Shown: positions 1 to 8,100 of the stretch, in pieces
Position numbering within the stretch: position 1 is the first letter of the stretch
Layout: every line of letters starts with the position of its first letter
NCBI GenBank assembly: GCA_028281285.1
Contig: JANQKF010000008.1
Coordinates: 155,505-219,504 of the forward strand
DNA length: 64,000 bases
From: Cyclobacteriaceae bacterium
Lineage (GTDB): Bacteria > Bacteroidota > Bacteroidia > Cytophagales > Cyclobacteriaceae
Reading direction: 5' to 3'
Position numbers and translations under genes: made by a program
The notes under the pieces: model-generated
What the model was told of the DNA's origin: nothing
Databases searched by the model: none
The model's input: only the letters and a program-made list of their open reading frames with translations

Positions 1-3000
1 TCTTTAGTACTAAATTTAGGAATAAATATTTTGTCTTTAATGTCGTCAGGAATACCGGATCCATTATCACTGACCACAACCCTGGCTTTTGTGGGTGTAA
101 GCACTAGTTCCACTTCCAATTCAGGCTTGGAATCCTCCTCCACGGACTGTTGTGCATTAAGAATGAGATTATTGAAAATTCGACCCAGCAGCTTTTCGTC
201 CCCTTCGACCCAAATTGGATCTTTAGGCACGTTCACTCTGATCTGCACATCATCCTGGCTGAACAGGCGTACGGCTTTCTTCAATGTGTCGGCCAAGTCC
301 AGTTTCTCACTTAATGGTACCGGCATTTTAGCAAATGAAGAAAAAGATGTGGCTATATCGCTTAGTGTTTCTACCTGATTAAGTAAACTCTCAATTGGCT
401 TCTTATAGTCCTCACTAAGGTCTTCTTTTCCAGTTGTCAACACCCTCTGCAGATGCTGAAGCTTGAGTTTCATCGGTGTCAACGGGTTCTTGATCTCGTG
501 TGCGACCTGCTGAGCCATTTCCCTCCAGGCACTCTCCTTTTCACTCAGTGCAAGCGCTTTTTTACTCTTTTCCAGGTTGATCAACATTCGATTGTATTCC
601 TTAACCATCAACCCAATCTCATCATCAGCTGACCATTCTAAGGGTTCATTGTATTGAGAAAAAGTCGTGGTCTTGATTTTTTGAGTAAGGAATTTGAATG
701 GATAGGTGAGCATTCTCGAGGCCAGAAAGGATAGAAACACAAAAATCACAAAGATGAAGGTGAACGAGTTGAGAATATTTGAGACTATCTCCGTTTGTTG
801 CCTTTTCAGCTGTCCTTCCGATTCAAAGAAAGGCATGCTCACAATTCCAAGCAGTGCATTATCACCTGGTGACTTTATGGCATAATAAGTGGCCTGATAG
901 GTAAGATTACCCAGAAATTCATCGAACAGTTCTTTACTGGCACCATTCTCTACCAACAGCTCCATTGCATTGGGGTTGGCAAATGGTGATAAAATCTGGT
1001 TCTCGAAAATGAGACTTTGATTGGACGCAATTAACCTGCCTGAGGTATTATATAAGTTGATATCCGCCTGAGAATATTGACTGATCTCTGTGACACGTTT
1101 TTCCAGAGTCAGGTTAGTTTCACTTTGACCATTTAAAAACTCCTGAAGGGGGACGATTAGGTTATTTCCGGCACTTTCAGTGCTGTTAAGATACTCTGCT
1201 TCAATATTGCGCTGGACGGTGTTATTCACCAGTCTAAGTACTACGATACTAACGATGATCAAAGGTAAAAAGAAGGCGAAATTGAGCAGTAATTGAATTT
1301 TAGCGGAAATACTCACACCTCTTCTCTGCGCATTATAGATGATTGCGTTAATTAGGAAAAACAAGATGATCAGCCCTACTAAAAAGAGAAAGAACACTGA
1401 AAAATTGGTCACCACGAAACGTCTCGGGTATACTGGACTACTAATCACATAATACTCTGTGCTCGTCTTTCCGTCAATCACCAAATGTCGATATCCGGAT
1501 TGTTTGACCCCAACGCTCTTCAATTGATCCATGTCTTGTCCCTGAAAGGTAAAGTCACGGGCATAATTGAAGTTGCCATAAGCACTGATAATTTCACCAC
1601 CACGATAAAGGGCATAGTCGAATTTTTTAAGATCAGATCTACCATTTCCACTTTCCACTAAAAGCTGAGGTAAAATGCTATTGGCAAGTCGCTGCTGGCG
1701 ATCCAACTTGATTACTATATAGCCCACCGTAACATCATATCGTTTGATTTCGGTAAACAGATAATATTGAGTAAACGGAGTGGGAAACTCTTGTTTTACA
1801 AAAAATAGTGAATTGAATCCCGTTTTGTATTCTTCCTTTCCATACACCTCCAAAAGTGTCTGATAGTCAACAATGAAGTCATTGTTTATTGGTCTTCCAT
1901 TCCCACTAAACAACAGTACTTCGATATCATATTTATCAAAGTAATCACCCAAATAAGATCTCCTCACTTTTTGACGTATTAAATCCTTAGGAGAAAATGG
2001 GCTAGAGATATTTGTCTGAATCAGAATATCCTGCTCAATATTTTGCTTGACTGTTTGAAGTAGGAATTCGCCCGTCACATCATTTTCGGAAAGCAATTCT
2101 GTAGCCAATTCATTCTTGTCCTGAATTTCAGTATGCTTAATATGTTCGGTAAGTGTATAAGTATGAACAAACCCAAGAATAAAGGCAGTAATAAAGAAAT
2201 ACAAAAAAGTCTGATAACTCGCTTTGTTCACATGCGATGCAAGACTTAGGCTATGGATAGCAAAGAGATAAAAAGCATGAAGTGCCAATGCAGTGAACCA
2301 GACGGAATTGGTTAAGTATGCCATCGCACCCGCGACAACAAAAAGCAACGCAAACAAAACTGCAATTAGATTTCTTCTTTTGAATCTTTCACAAGCAGCT
2401 AAAGCATATTGAGAAACCAAAAAGTAGACTACTCCATTGATAAAAAGTGCCAGATAGCTGATCAGCTTCATAATGTCAATGGAAATGTCCTTGGAGATAT
2501 CCAATGACCATTGCGAATTATCCATAATGGAGTCTAGCTGAATGATGTGATAAGCAAGTGCTCCAAGTGAGGCCAGTATTATCACTGATATTGAGCCCCA
2601 GGAGGGTGACTTAAGGACCACTCGATTTTTAGCCAGCTGCCGTAAGGAATAGATAGTAACTGTAAGTAGCAGTATCTCATTTAAAAGAAGGTCTCCCAGA
2701 GAAGGTTGCCACCATGAGGCCGCATAAAATGCCGGATCAAAGATTGGAATATCCAATGTACTTCTGGGGTATTCGTAGCGAAGCAAGATCATTCTGACCA
2801 ATATCAAACCAGTCGTAACAGTTATTATACCCAACCATGGCTTCGCTTGTGAATTCATTATTCGCGCATACTTGAATATTCCAGTAATAAACAGTGAGAT
2901 AATGATCAGGTAGAAGATGAATATAAAGGTTTCATATCTGGGATAATGAATCTTCATCTGTGATGGCCCTTCCACAGAAAAAAGGAATATTCCTTCTCGT

Positions 3001-3560
3001 GATTCAATGTCTTTGTCTGTGGCAGGTTTCCGGAGATCGGATATTTCAAAATCAGTGTTGCCGAATATTCTTGAGTTTAGCCCATTCGACCTGAATGCCT
3101 TATCTATTGGGATATTTGCGCTTAAGGGGAGAAATCCAAAGATTTCTACCAACTGATTGTTCGTGCTGTTGAAAACTCTTCTTCTGATTAGATACTGTCC
3201 ACTCTTGATGTTGACATGACGATACAAATAGGATCCATCAACCAAGCCATACCTTGGAACAAACCGACTTGTCGACCAATAGGCTAATTGCCCATCCACA
3301 TAAATGAAGTAAGGGAGCGACTCACTTGGCTCCATACGATTAAAGAGTCGATGGAGGTCAACGACTGCTCTATCGGCCACTTGACTAAGCTGTTCATCTA
3401 ATCGCTGAACTTCCTTGGTAATGTTAGCAGATATTGTCTCTTGACTATTGACTCTTCTCTTTTGATCAGAGAAAATAGACTCGTCAATCACCAAAGCCGT
3501 AGTCAGCAACAACAGACTGGCAATGAGATAACCATGCAATGAAAGTATTTTTCTGAGCAC
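1..3560 (-). CDS. Large multi-TM NtrY-like sensor histidine kinase (3' end off window)
   Basis: My own reverse translation gives one open frame of about 1186 codons that leaves the window at base 1, which is why the ORF track omits it. The start is GTG at 3560 (reads LRKILSLHGYLIASLLLL), with an AAGG-like site just upstream; no in-frame ATG fits better. It has an N-terminal membrane anchor, several hydrophobic segments in the middle, long periplasmic parts, a last TM followed by a HAMP-like linker (WSADDEIGLMVKEYNRM), the H-box HEIKNPLTPMKLKLQHL and the ATP-binding motif DNGSGIPDD. The G2 box lies beyond the edge. This is a membrane histidine kinase related to NtrY-type kinases common in Bacteroidota. 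Its response regulator is not adjacent within the window; the signal is unknown. Confidence 0.86.
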   Translation of the reverse strand, partial: MLRKILSLHGYLIASLLLLTTALVIDESIFSDQKRRVNSQETISANITKEVQRLDEQLSQVADRAVVDLHRLFNRMEPSESLPYFIYVDGQLAYWSTSRFVPRYGLVDGSYLYRHVNIKSGQYLIRRRVFNSTNNQLVEIFGFLPLSANIPIDKAFRSNGLNSRIFGNTDFEISDLRKPATDKDIESREGIFLFSVEGPSQMKIHYPRYETFIFIFYLIIISLFITGIFKYARIMNSQAKPWLGIITVTTGLILVRMILLRYEYPRSTLDIPIFDPAFYAASWWQPSLGDLLLNEILLLTVTIYSLRQLAKNRVVLKSPSWGSISVIILASLGALAYHIIQLDSIMDNSQWSLDISKDISIDIMKLISYLALFINGVVYFLVSQYALAACERFKRRNLIAVLFALLFVVAGAMAYLTNSVWFTALALHAFYLFAIHSLSLASHVNKASYQTFLYFFITAFILGFVHTYTLTEHIKHTEIQDKNELATELLSENDVTGEFLLQTVKQNIEQDILIQTNISSPFSPKDLIRQKVRRSYLGDYFDKYDIEVLLFSGNGRPINNDFIVDYQTLLEVYGKEEYKTGFNSLFFVKQEFPTPFTQYYLFTEIKRYDVTVGYIVIKLDRQQRLANSILPQLLVESGNGRSDLKKFDYALYRGGEIISAYGNFNYARDFTFQGQDMDQLKSVGVKQSGYRHLVIDGKTSTEYYVISSPVYPRRFVVTNFSVFFLFLVGLIILFFLINAIIYNAQRRGVSISAKIQLLLNFAFFLPLIIVSIVVLRLVNNTVQRNIEAEYLNSTESAGNNLIVPLQEFLNGQSETNLTLEKRVTEISQYSQADINLYNTSGRLIASNQSLIFENQILSPFANPNAMELLVENGASKELFDEFLGNLTYQATYYAIKSPGDNALLGIVSMPFFESEGQLKRQQTEIVSNILNSFTFIFVIFVFLSFLASRMLTYPFKFLTQKIKTTTFSQYNEPLEWSADDEIGLMVKEYNRMLINLEKSKKALALSEKESAWREMAQQVAHEIKNPLTPMKLKLQHLQRVLTTGKEDLSEDYKKPIESLLNQVETLSDIATSFSSFAKMPVPLSEKLDLADTLKKAVRLFSQDDVQIRVNVPKDPIWVEGDEKLLGRIFNNLILNAQQSVEEDSKPELEVELVLTPTKARVVVSDNGSGIPDDIKDKIFIPKFSTK

Positions 3561-3600
3561 TGAAAAACCTTAAAAAACCCTCTAGAGGTGATATAAAGTA

Positions 3601-3996
3601 CTAATTATTTTGATCAGTTACTACTGGCTCCTTGTACTTCAGGTTGCCAAAAGCATAGAGGTAAAGAATTCGTGAGTACCTGAGTTGAAGAGGATAAAGC
3701 AAAATTACTGCCACGATGATCGAGGTCATAAATACATATGTCGGCTGCCGCCCGAATAGAAAATAAATCGTAAAGGCAACAGTCAGAAACAAGGCAACTG
3801 AGATAGCATAACTCACATACATGGCACCTTCAAAAAATCTTGGCTCACGAGCATACTGCACCCCACAATTTGGGCAGGTTTCGTGCATTTGCGTGAATTT
3901 TCTAAGGTTATATGGTTTGGACTTGAATAAGTCTCCCTCGTGACACTGAGGGCATTTACCCAATGCTATAGCCCGACCGACCGATTTTTTTGCCAT
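3601..3996 (-). CDS. DUF983 family small membrane protein
   Basis: The protein has 131 residues when started at the ATG reading MAKKSVGRAIALGKCPQC; the longer ORF start in the track would run through the upstream gene and is not needed. Two CxxC pairs (CPQCHEGDLF and CPNCGVQY) form a zinc-ribbon-like N terminus, followed by two hydrophobic segments. This is the DUF983 pattern. Its function is not established; in many bacteria it sits next to cytochrome oxidase genes, as here. The first 41 bases overlap the end of the upstream small membrane protein gene, so translation is probably coupled. Confidence 0.85.
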   Translation of the reverse strand: MAKKSVGRAIALGKCPQCHEGDLFKSKPYNLRKFTQMHETCPNCGVQYAREPRFFEGAMYVSYAISVALFLTVAFTIYFLFGRQPTYVFMTSIIVAVILLYPLQLRYSRILYLYAFGNLKYKEPVVTDQNN

Positions 3997-4234
3997 TACG
4001 TTTACTGCTTCGGTACCAGAAATAAGCCAGCGTTCCCAAAAGAACGTAAGGCGCAAAAAAGAGGTAAAGAATACCGAGATTTAAGTTCGCTGCCATGGAA
4101 GTATCTCCGGCTGCAACACTCGACTCTACAGAACCTCGACACATCGCACATTGTGCCCAAGCCAAGTGCGCCTGCACTGCCAAGAGCATCAACATCCAAT
4201 ATCCTCGATTTAGTATTCTTCTCATTGATGACAA
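3956..4234 (-). CDS. Small secreted/membrane protein of the oxidase cluster, unknown function
   Basis: The protein has 92 residues. It begins with a signal peptide ending near AWAQC, followed by the motif QCAMCRGSVESS, then one TM segment (LGILYLFFAPYVLLGTLAYFWY) and a basic tail. I recognise it as a short conserved type found at the end of Bacteroidota oxidase clusters but know no assigned role. The CAMC pair just after the predicted cleavage site could bind metal or take part in thiol chemistry on the periplasmic side; that is inference. The start may be at the first ATG or three codons later (MRRIL). The gene overlaps DUF983 by 41 bases. Confidence 0.7.
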   Translation of the reverse strand: MSSMRRILNRGYWMLMLLAVQAHLAWAQCAMCRGSVESSVAAGDTSMAANLNLGILYLFFAPYVLLGTLAYFWYRSSKRNGKKIGRSGYSIG

Positions 4235-4262
4235 AGTTACTATACAAACATGGTATTAACCA

Positions 4263-4793
4263 CTAAAACTGGTAATAAGGGCTGATCATTAAATAAACGA
4301 TTACCCCAGATATAGAGACGTACAGCCAAATGGGAAAAGTGAATTTTACAATTTTCTTATGCTTATCAATTCTTCCTTTCAAAGCATGGTTGAACGACAA
4401 TAGTACCAAAGGCACTACACCAATTGAAAGCAGAATGTGTGATAACAAAAAGAAATAGTAAAGACTCCGGACCATTCCTTCACCTCCGAACGGAGTCGAC
4501 TCCACAGTCGAATGATAGGTGATATACACCACAAGAAATATGGCGCCCAAGATAAAAGCGAGGGTCATGAAAAGCCGATGATATTCGATCCGCTTTTTTC
4601 TCACCATTACCAAGGCAATGATCAAACAAAGCGCTGTGGCCGTATTGATCATTCCGATCAGATGCGGCAGGAAGTAAATCCAATCAGCCTCATATTCTAC
4701 TTTTGTTGGCATAAATAGCAGCACGGCAACAGCCACCGGTATCAATACCGAAAGTATTCCTATTATCCACTTGGTTCTTTTCTCCGAACTCAT
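4263..4793 (-). CDS. DUF420 family membrane protein (CtaM/YozB-like)
   Basis: The protein has 176 residues with five predicted TM segments. It matches the DUF420 pattern: an early HLIGMINTATALCL helix, the basic loop RKKRIEYHR, the YHSTVESTPFGGEG region, and the terminal HKKIVKFTFPIWLYVSISG helix. DUF420 members such as Bacillus YozB (CtaM) help mature heme-copper oxidase, probably by aiding heme or copper insertion. The oxidase genes upstream fit that role. The start overlaps the stop of the SCO-like gene (ATGA), which suggests translational coupling. Confidence 0.85.
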   Translation of the reverse strand: MSSEKRTKWIIGILSVLIPVAVAVLLFMPTKVEYEADWIYFLPHLIGMINTATALCLIIALVMVRKKRIEYHRLFMTLAFILGAIFLVVYITYHSTVESTPFGGEGMVRSLYYFFLLSHILLSIGVVPLVLLSFNHALKGRIDKHKKIVKFTFPIWLYVSISGVIVYLMISPYYQF

Positions 4794-5383
4794 TTCTCCT
4801 GGCTTAGTAAAATCTTTAACTCAAGAATTAATCGATCTGTTTCTTCACGATCGGAGATATCATAATATCCTCGAATCTGTTCTTCCTTATCCACCAACAC
4901 TACCCGATCATCCACATCATTCATCACCAATTCACAGTTTTTGAAGATGGTATAAGAAAGTGAATCAACTGGCCTGATCGACCAAAACCCCGGGTTGATA
5001 TTGACGCGATCATTGTAGACATCAACTGCAGATCGGGTAATCTTTGGGCTGTTCAAGAAGGAGAACATTAGAATATCTTTCTCCTCTCGGAATGCCTCTT
5101 GCACACGTTCCAGCTCCTCCAGTCGATCACCGAGCTCATCGGTAACTTCAGGCTCAAAATGATAGATCTTGTGGACTACCTGAGAAGCGGGTCTGGTAAA
5201 CACTTTATAGGGAGCATCTTTGCTTCTCCCACAATCTGTATTCAATGTATCCGCAACACCTTCGACATAGTATACCGGTATATCAAATCGATTCTCACCA
5301 AGAAGTTTTAGCATGATGAAGACGATAGCCGGAATCAGAATAATTCCTCCCAGTAACAACGATTTTTTTTGGTAAGACTTCAT
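4790..5383 (-). CDS. SCO1/SenC-like thioredoxin-fold protein lacking the CxxxC copper site
   Basis: The protein has 197 residues: an N-terminal TM anchor (SLLLGGIILIPAIVFIML), then a soluble periplasmic domain. Position in the cluster and the C-terminal pattern DDRVVLVDKEEQIRGYYD suggest an SCO/SenC thioredoxin-like fold, the family that delivers copper to subunit II. The diagnostic CxxxC is absent: only two isolated cysteines are visible (DTLNTDCGR and FKNCELV), and the place where CxxxC should follow the first strand reads IYHFEP or MFSFLNSP. It may be a degenerate SCO with another role. The gene starts right at the terminator that follows ctaF. Family assignment is moderate because it rests on weak motifs and context. 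Confidence 0.65.
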   Translation of the reverse strand: MKSYQKKSLLLGGIILIPAIVFIMLKLLGENRFDIPVYYVEGVADTLNTDCGRSKDAPYKVFTRPASQVVHKIYHFEPEVTDELGDRLEELERVQEAFREEKDILMFSFLNSPKITRSAVDVYNDRVNINPGFWSIRPVDSLSYTIFKNCELVMNDVDDRVVLVDKEEQIRGYYDISDREETDRLILELKILLSQEK

Positions 5384-5385
5384 AT

Positions 5386-5417
5386 AAAAAAATCAGGCCA
5401 ATTGCTCAACCTGATTT
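5386..5417 (-). terminator. Intrinsic terminator after ctaF
   Basis: Read on the minus strand, the stem AATCAGG..CCTGATT is followed by seven T residues. It sits just after the ctaF stop and immediately before the start codon of the SCO-like gene. It probably ends or weakens the act-cta transcript, so the assembly genes downstream would be expressed by readthrough. Confidence 0.65.
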
Positions 5418-5437
5418 CAATTCAATGTCATTATAAA

Positions 5438-5818
5438 CTAGTGACCACCATCTTCATGGTGTTCCGTTTTTGCTGGTTCCATGGCATCTTGAGTACCACG
5501 ACCATCTTTGATAGCAGAGCCTTCAATATTGACCAAGGCCACGATCAACCAAATGATAAAGATCATTGGCAGAAGAATGGTAAACATAAGACTTCTTACT
5601 TCATGTCCTAAGTGCATAAACTCACTTACGATAAATCCAGCCTTCACAATTGTAAGCGAAACGAATATGACGTTCAATAGCATCCCTTTCGCCATTGTAA
5701 AGGCGAACACATATTCAATGGCGGTTACAACAGCAAGGATTAACGCTACTTTCCATATCCCTCGGATCTTAGCCGGATCCGCTGGTTGAACTACTACATT
5801 AGAGGTTGCTTGTTCCAT
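5438..5818 (-). CDS. ctaF: Cytochrome c oxidase subunit IV family protein
   Basis: The protein has 126 residues with three TM segments (VALILAVVTAIEYVFAF, LNVIFVSLTIVKAGFIV, LMFTILLPMIFIIWLIVALV). The GHEVRSLMFTILLP stretch between the last two is typical of the prokaryotic COX4-like (DUF/CtaF) small subunit. The His-containing C-terminal tail is short. It is the last subunit gene of the oxidase block, 18 bases after the subunit III paralog, and is followed by a terminator. It is thought to stabilise the aa3-type oxidase. Confidence 0.85.
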   Translation of the reverse strand: MEQATSNVVVQPADPAKIRGIWKVALILAVVTAIEYVFAFTMAKGMLLNVIFVSLTIVKAGFIVSEFMHLGHEVRSLMFTILLPMIFIIWLIVALVNIEGSAIKDGRGTQDAMEPAKTEHHEDGGH

Positions 5819-5836
5819 AATTCAAAAGTCTTTAGA

Positions 5837-6604
5837 TCAGATAAGGTAGAAGAATGTGAAAACGAATACCCAAACAAGGTCTACAAAGTGCCAGTACAAT
5901 CCTACCTTCTCAATCATTTCATAATGGCCCCTGCGTTCGTACATACCATTGGCCGCATTGAAGAAGATTATAATATTTATCACTACTCCCGAGAACACAT
6001 GGAATCCATGGAATCCCGTAATGAAGAAGAATAGCGCTGCAAAGGCAGGTGGCCCATATTGGTTGAATGTCAGGTTGGCCCCGTATATCTCATAATTATC
6101 TATCCATATTCCGTTGACCACCACATCGGCAATCGTTGCTGTATCAGTTCCATGGATGAAGTGAGTCCATTCCCAAGCCTGGCAAGTCAAAAACGCAAAA
6201 CCGCCAATGATGGTCCAAAGCATCCACTTCACTACATTTTTCTTATCCATTCTATGCCCTGCTTCCACAGCCAATACCATGGTCACACTACTCATAATGA
6301 GAATGAAGGTCATCAATCCTACGAAGACCAATGGAAGCTCTACACCATGAAAACCGGGGAATGCTTCATAAACCTTCTCCGGGATTGGCCAGTATTCAGT
6401 AGAGAATACAAACTCATCCACAGGTCCTTTATACGCAGAAGCACTGAAGCGAATGAATGCATAAGTGATCAATAAGCCGGAAAAAGTAAAGGCATCCGAC
6501 AGCAGGAAAAACCACATCATCAGTTTTCCATAGCTAGCCTTAAACGGGCCTACTCCTCCTCGCCATGGGCTTTTGTTATCGACCGAAATCGCTGTACTAG
6601 ACAT
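5837..6604 (-). CDS. ctaE: Cytochrome c oxidase subunit III (longer paralog)
   Basis: The protein has 255 residues and seven predicted TM segments in the COX3 fold. Visible family motifs include WRGGVGPFKASYGKLMMWFF near the N terminus, FITGFHGFHVFSG and the terminal YWHFVDLVWVFVFTFFYLI. Subunit III supports the proton-uptake side of subunit I in aa3-type oxidases. It lies next to a second, shorter subunit III gene, so the operon carries two paralogs in tandem. Both keep the W-HFxDxxW or W-HFLGGLW ending; the shorter one has lost the acidic residue there. Confidence 0.93.
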   Translation of the reverse strand: MSSTAISVDNKSPWRGGVGPFKASYGKLMMWFFLLSDAFTFSGLLITYAFIRFSASAYKGPVDEFVFSTEYWPIPEKVYEAFPGFHGVELPLVFVGLMTFILIMSSVTMVLAVEAGHRMDKKNVVKWMLWTIIGGFAFLTCQAWEWTHFIHGTDTATIADVVVNGIWIDNYEIYGANLTFNQYGPPAFAALFFFITGFHGFHVFSGVVINIIIFFNAANGMYERRGHYEMIEKVGLYWHFVDLVWVFVFTFFYLI

Positions 6605-6613
6605 AAATTTTAA

Positions 6614-7198
6614 TTAATGATTCAGCAATAAAAATATGTACAAATAAATCCACAATCCGCCCAGGAAGTGCCAGTATGTTGTACACATTTCCATGTTCAA
6701 CATATTCTTTGAATGCACTTTATACCTCAAAGACGAAATTAGGATATATATCAAATAAATCACACCACTCACTAAGTGTAAGCCATGCAAACCGGTAATC
6801 ACATACATGAAAGAGCCTGCTGGGTTACCCACAAAATAGACTCCCGCATCAACCAATTGCCCCCAAGCTGTATACTGAGTTCCGAAAAATGCCAGTCCCG
6901 TTATCACCGACAAGGTCATCGCAATTTTTAGGTTACCGAGGTTATCTCGTTTGGCTGAAATGTACCCCCAATGCAGAAATATACTGCTCACTACAATGAT
7001 GACAGTGGAGACTATCAACATTTGCGGCATCTCGTATTCCAACCAATTCCCATCGGCCTGACGTACGATATGGGCACTGGTCATTGCAGCGAAAATCATC
7101 ATCACAGTGACTATAAAAAGCCACAATGCGAACTTCTGCGGGTGCATGGCCAAAGGCCTGCCCGGCTGTTTTTCTACTAATTGATAATTCTCAGCCAT
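6614..7198 (-). CDS. Cytochrome c oxidase subunit III (shorter paralog)
   Basis: The protein has 194 residues from the ATG reading MAENYQLVEKQPGRPL; the long N terminus in the ORF track lies inside ctaB and is rejected. It has five TM segments and the COX3 signature FMYVITGLHGLHLVSG, ending TTYWHFLGGLWIYLYIFLLL. It is shorter than the 255-residue neighbour, which is usual for the first of the two Bacteroidota subunit III genes. The start overlaps the ctaB stop as TGATG; an ATG one codon upstream gives an ATGA overlap and is equally possible. Confidence 0.9.
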   Translation of the reverse strand: MAENYQLVEKQPGRPLAMHPQKFALWLFIVTVMMIFAAMTSAHIVRQADGNWLEYEMPQMLIVSTVIIVVSSIFLHWGYISAKRDNLGNLKIAMTLSVITGLAFFGTQYTAWGQLVDAGVYFVGNPAGSFMYVITGLHGLHLVSGVIYLIYILISSLRYKVHSKNMLNMEMCTTYWHFLGGLWIYLYIFLLLNH

Positions 7199-8100
7199 CA
7201 TTTCACTATATCCAACAAAAAGGCAATCTGAACAATAGGTAAGTACAGAAATGATCCGAACATTATCCTCAATGCAGATTTCCTTGATTGATCTTTCATT
7301 AACTTGATTGTAGAGGCCAAAAACAGCACTCCACAAACTGTAACAATTACAGCTGAATTAATCCCCGTTAATCCAAAATAGGTAGGCAGCAAGCCAAGGG
7401 GAATTAAGAACAGCGTGTATGTCATGATTTGAAAAGCGGTTTTCAAGTCTTTTTCTCCTTGAACAGGTAGTAACTTGAAGCCTGCTTTTTTATAGTCTTC
7501 ATCAGCCACCCAGGCAATCGCCCAGAAATGTGGGAACTGCCAAATGAATTGAATTCCGAAGATGATTAATGCAGCATGATTAATATCTCCCGTTGCGGCT
7601 GTCCATCCCAATAGTGGGGGCAACGCACCAGGAAACGCGCCTACGAATACCGCGATAGGTCCTACTCTTTTCAGAGGAGTATAGACAAAGCTGTATAAAA
7701 TCATGGATAGCACGGCCAATCCAGTAGTCAATGGGTTGGTCCATTGCAATAGAATTAATATTCCCAGAACAGTCAACATTCCAGCAAACCATAATGCTTC
7801 ACTCGGGCTGATTCGATTGGTCGGTAATGGACGAGATTTGGTCCGTTTCATCAAACCATCATATTCTTTTTCCCAAACCTGGTTGATGGTACACGAAGCC
7901 CCTGAGATCAACCATCCTCCAATAAACAGCATGGTTAATTGAGTCCAATCGACAGCACCTCCCATAGCCAGCGTATAACCGAAGGCTGAAGAAAATGATA
8001 CTAACAGAGAAAGTCTCATCTTGACCAATTCCATATAGACCTTGATCTTCTGAGCAATCAATGTTGAAATTCCAATATTTGCCGAATTGCCTGTTATCAT
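7198..8100 (-). CDS. ctaB: Protoheme IX farnesyltransferase (heme O synthase)
   Basis: The protein has 300 residues and about nine TM segments, the usual size. The UbiA-family prenyl-diphosphate site is present as NQVWEKEYDGLMKRTKSRPL and the second Asp-rich loop as WVADEDYKKAGFKLLP. It farnesylates heme B to heme O in the inner membrane, the first step toward the heme A used by ctaD in the same operon. The start overlaps the end of ctaA by four bases (ATGA). Confidence 0.95.
   Translation of the reverse strand: MITGNSANIGISTLIAQKIKVYMELVKMRLSLLVSFSSAFGYTLAMGGAVDWTQLTMLFIGGWLISGASCTINQVWEKEYDGLMKRTKSRPLPTNRISPSEALWFAGMLTVLGILILLQWTNPLTTGLAVLSMILYSFVYTPLKRVGPIAVFVGAFPGALPPLLGWTAATGDINHAALIIFGIQFIWQFPHFWAIAWVADEDYKKAGFKLLPVQGEKDLKTAFQIMTYTLFLIPLGLLPTYFGLTGINSAVIVTVCGVLFLASTIKLMKDQSRKSALRIMFGSFLYLPIVQIAFLLDIVK

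Noticed and set aside
31-378. 115-codon plus-strand ORF
   Set aside because: It is antisense to the kinase ATP-binding domain; the minus frame carries clear H-box and DNGSG motifs.
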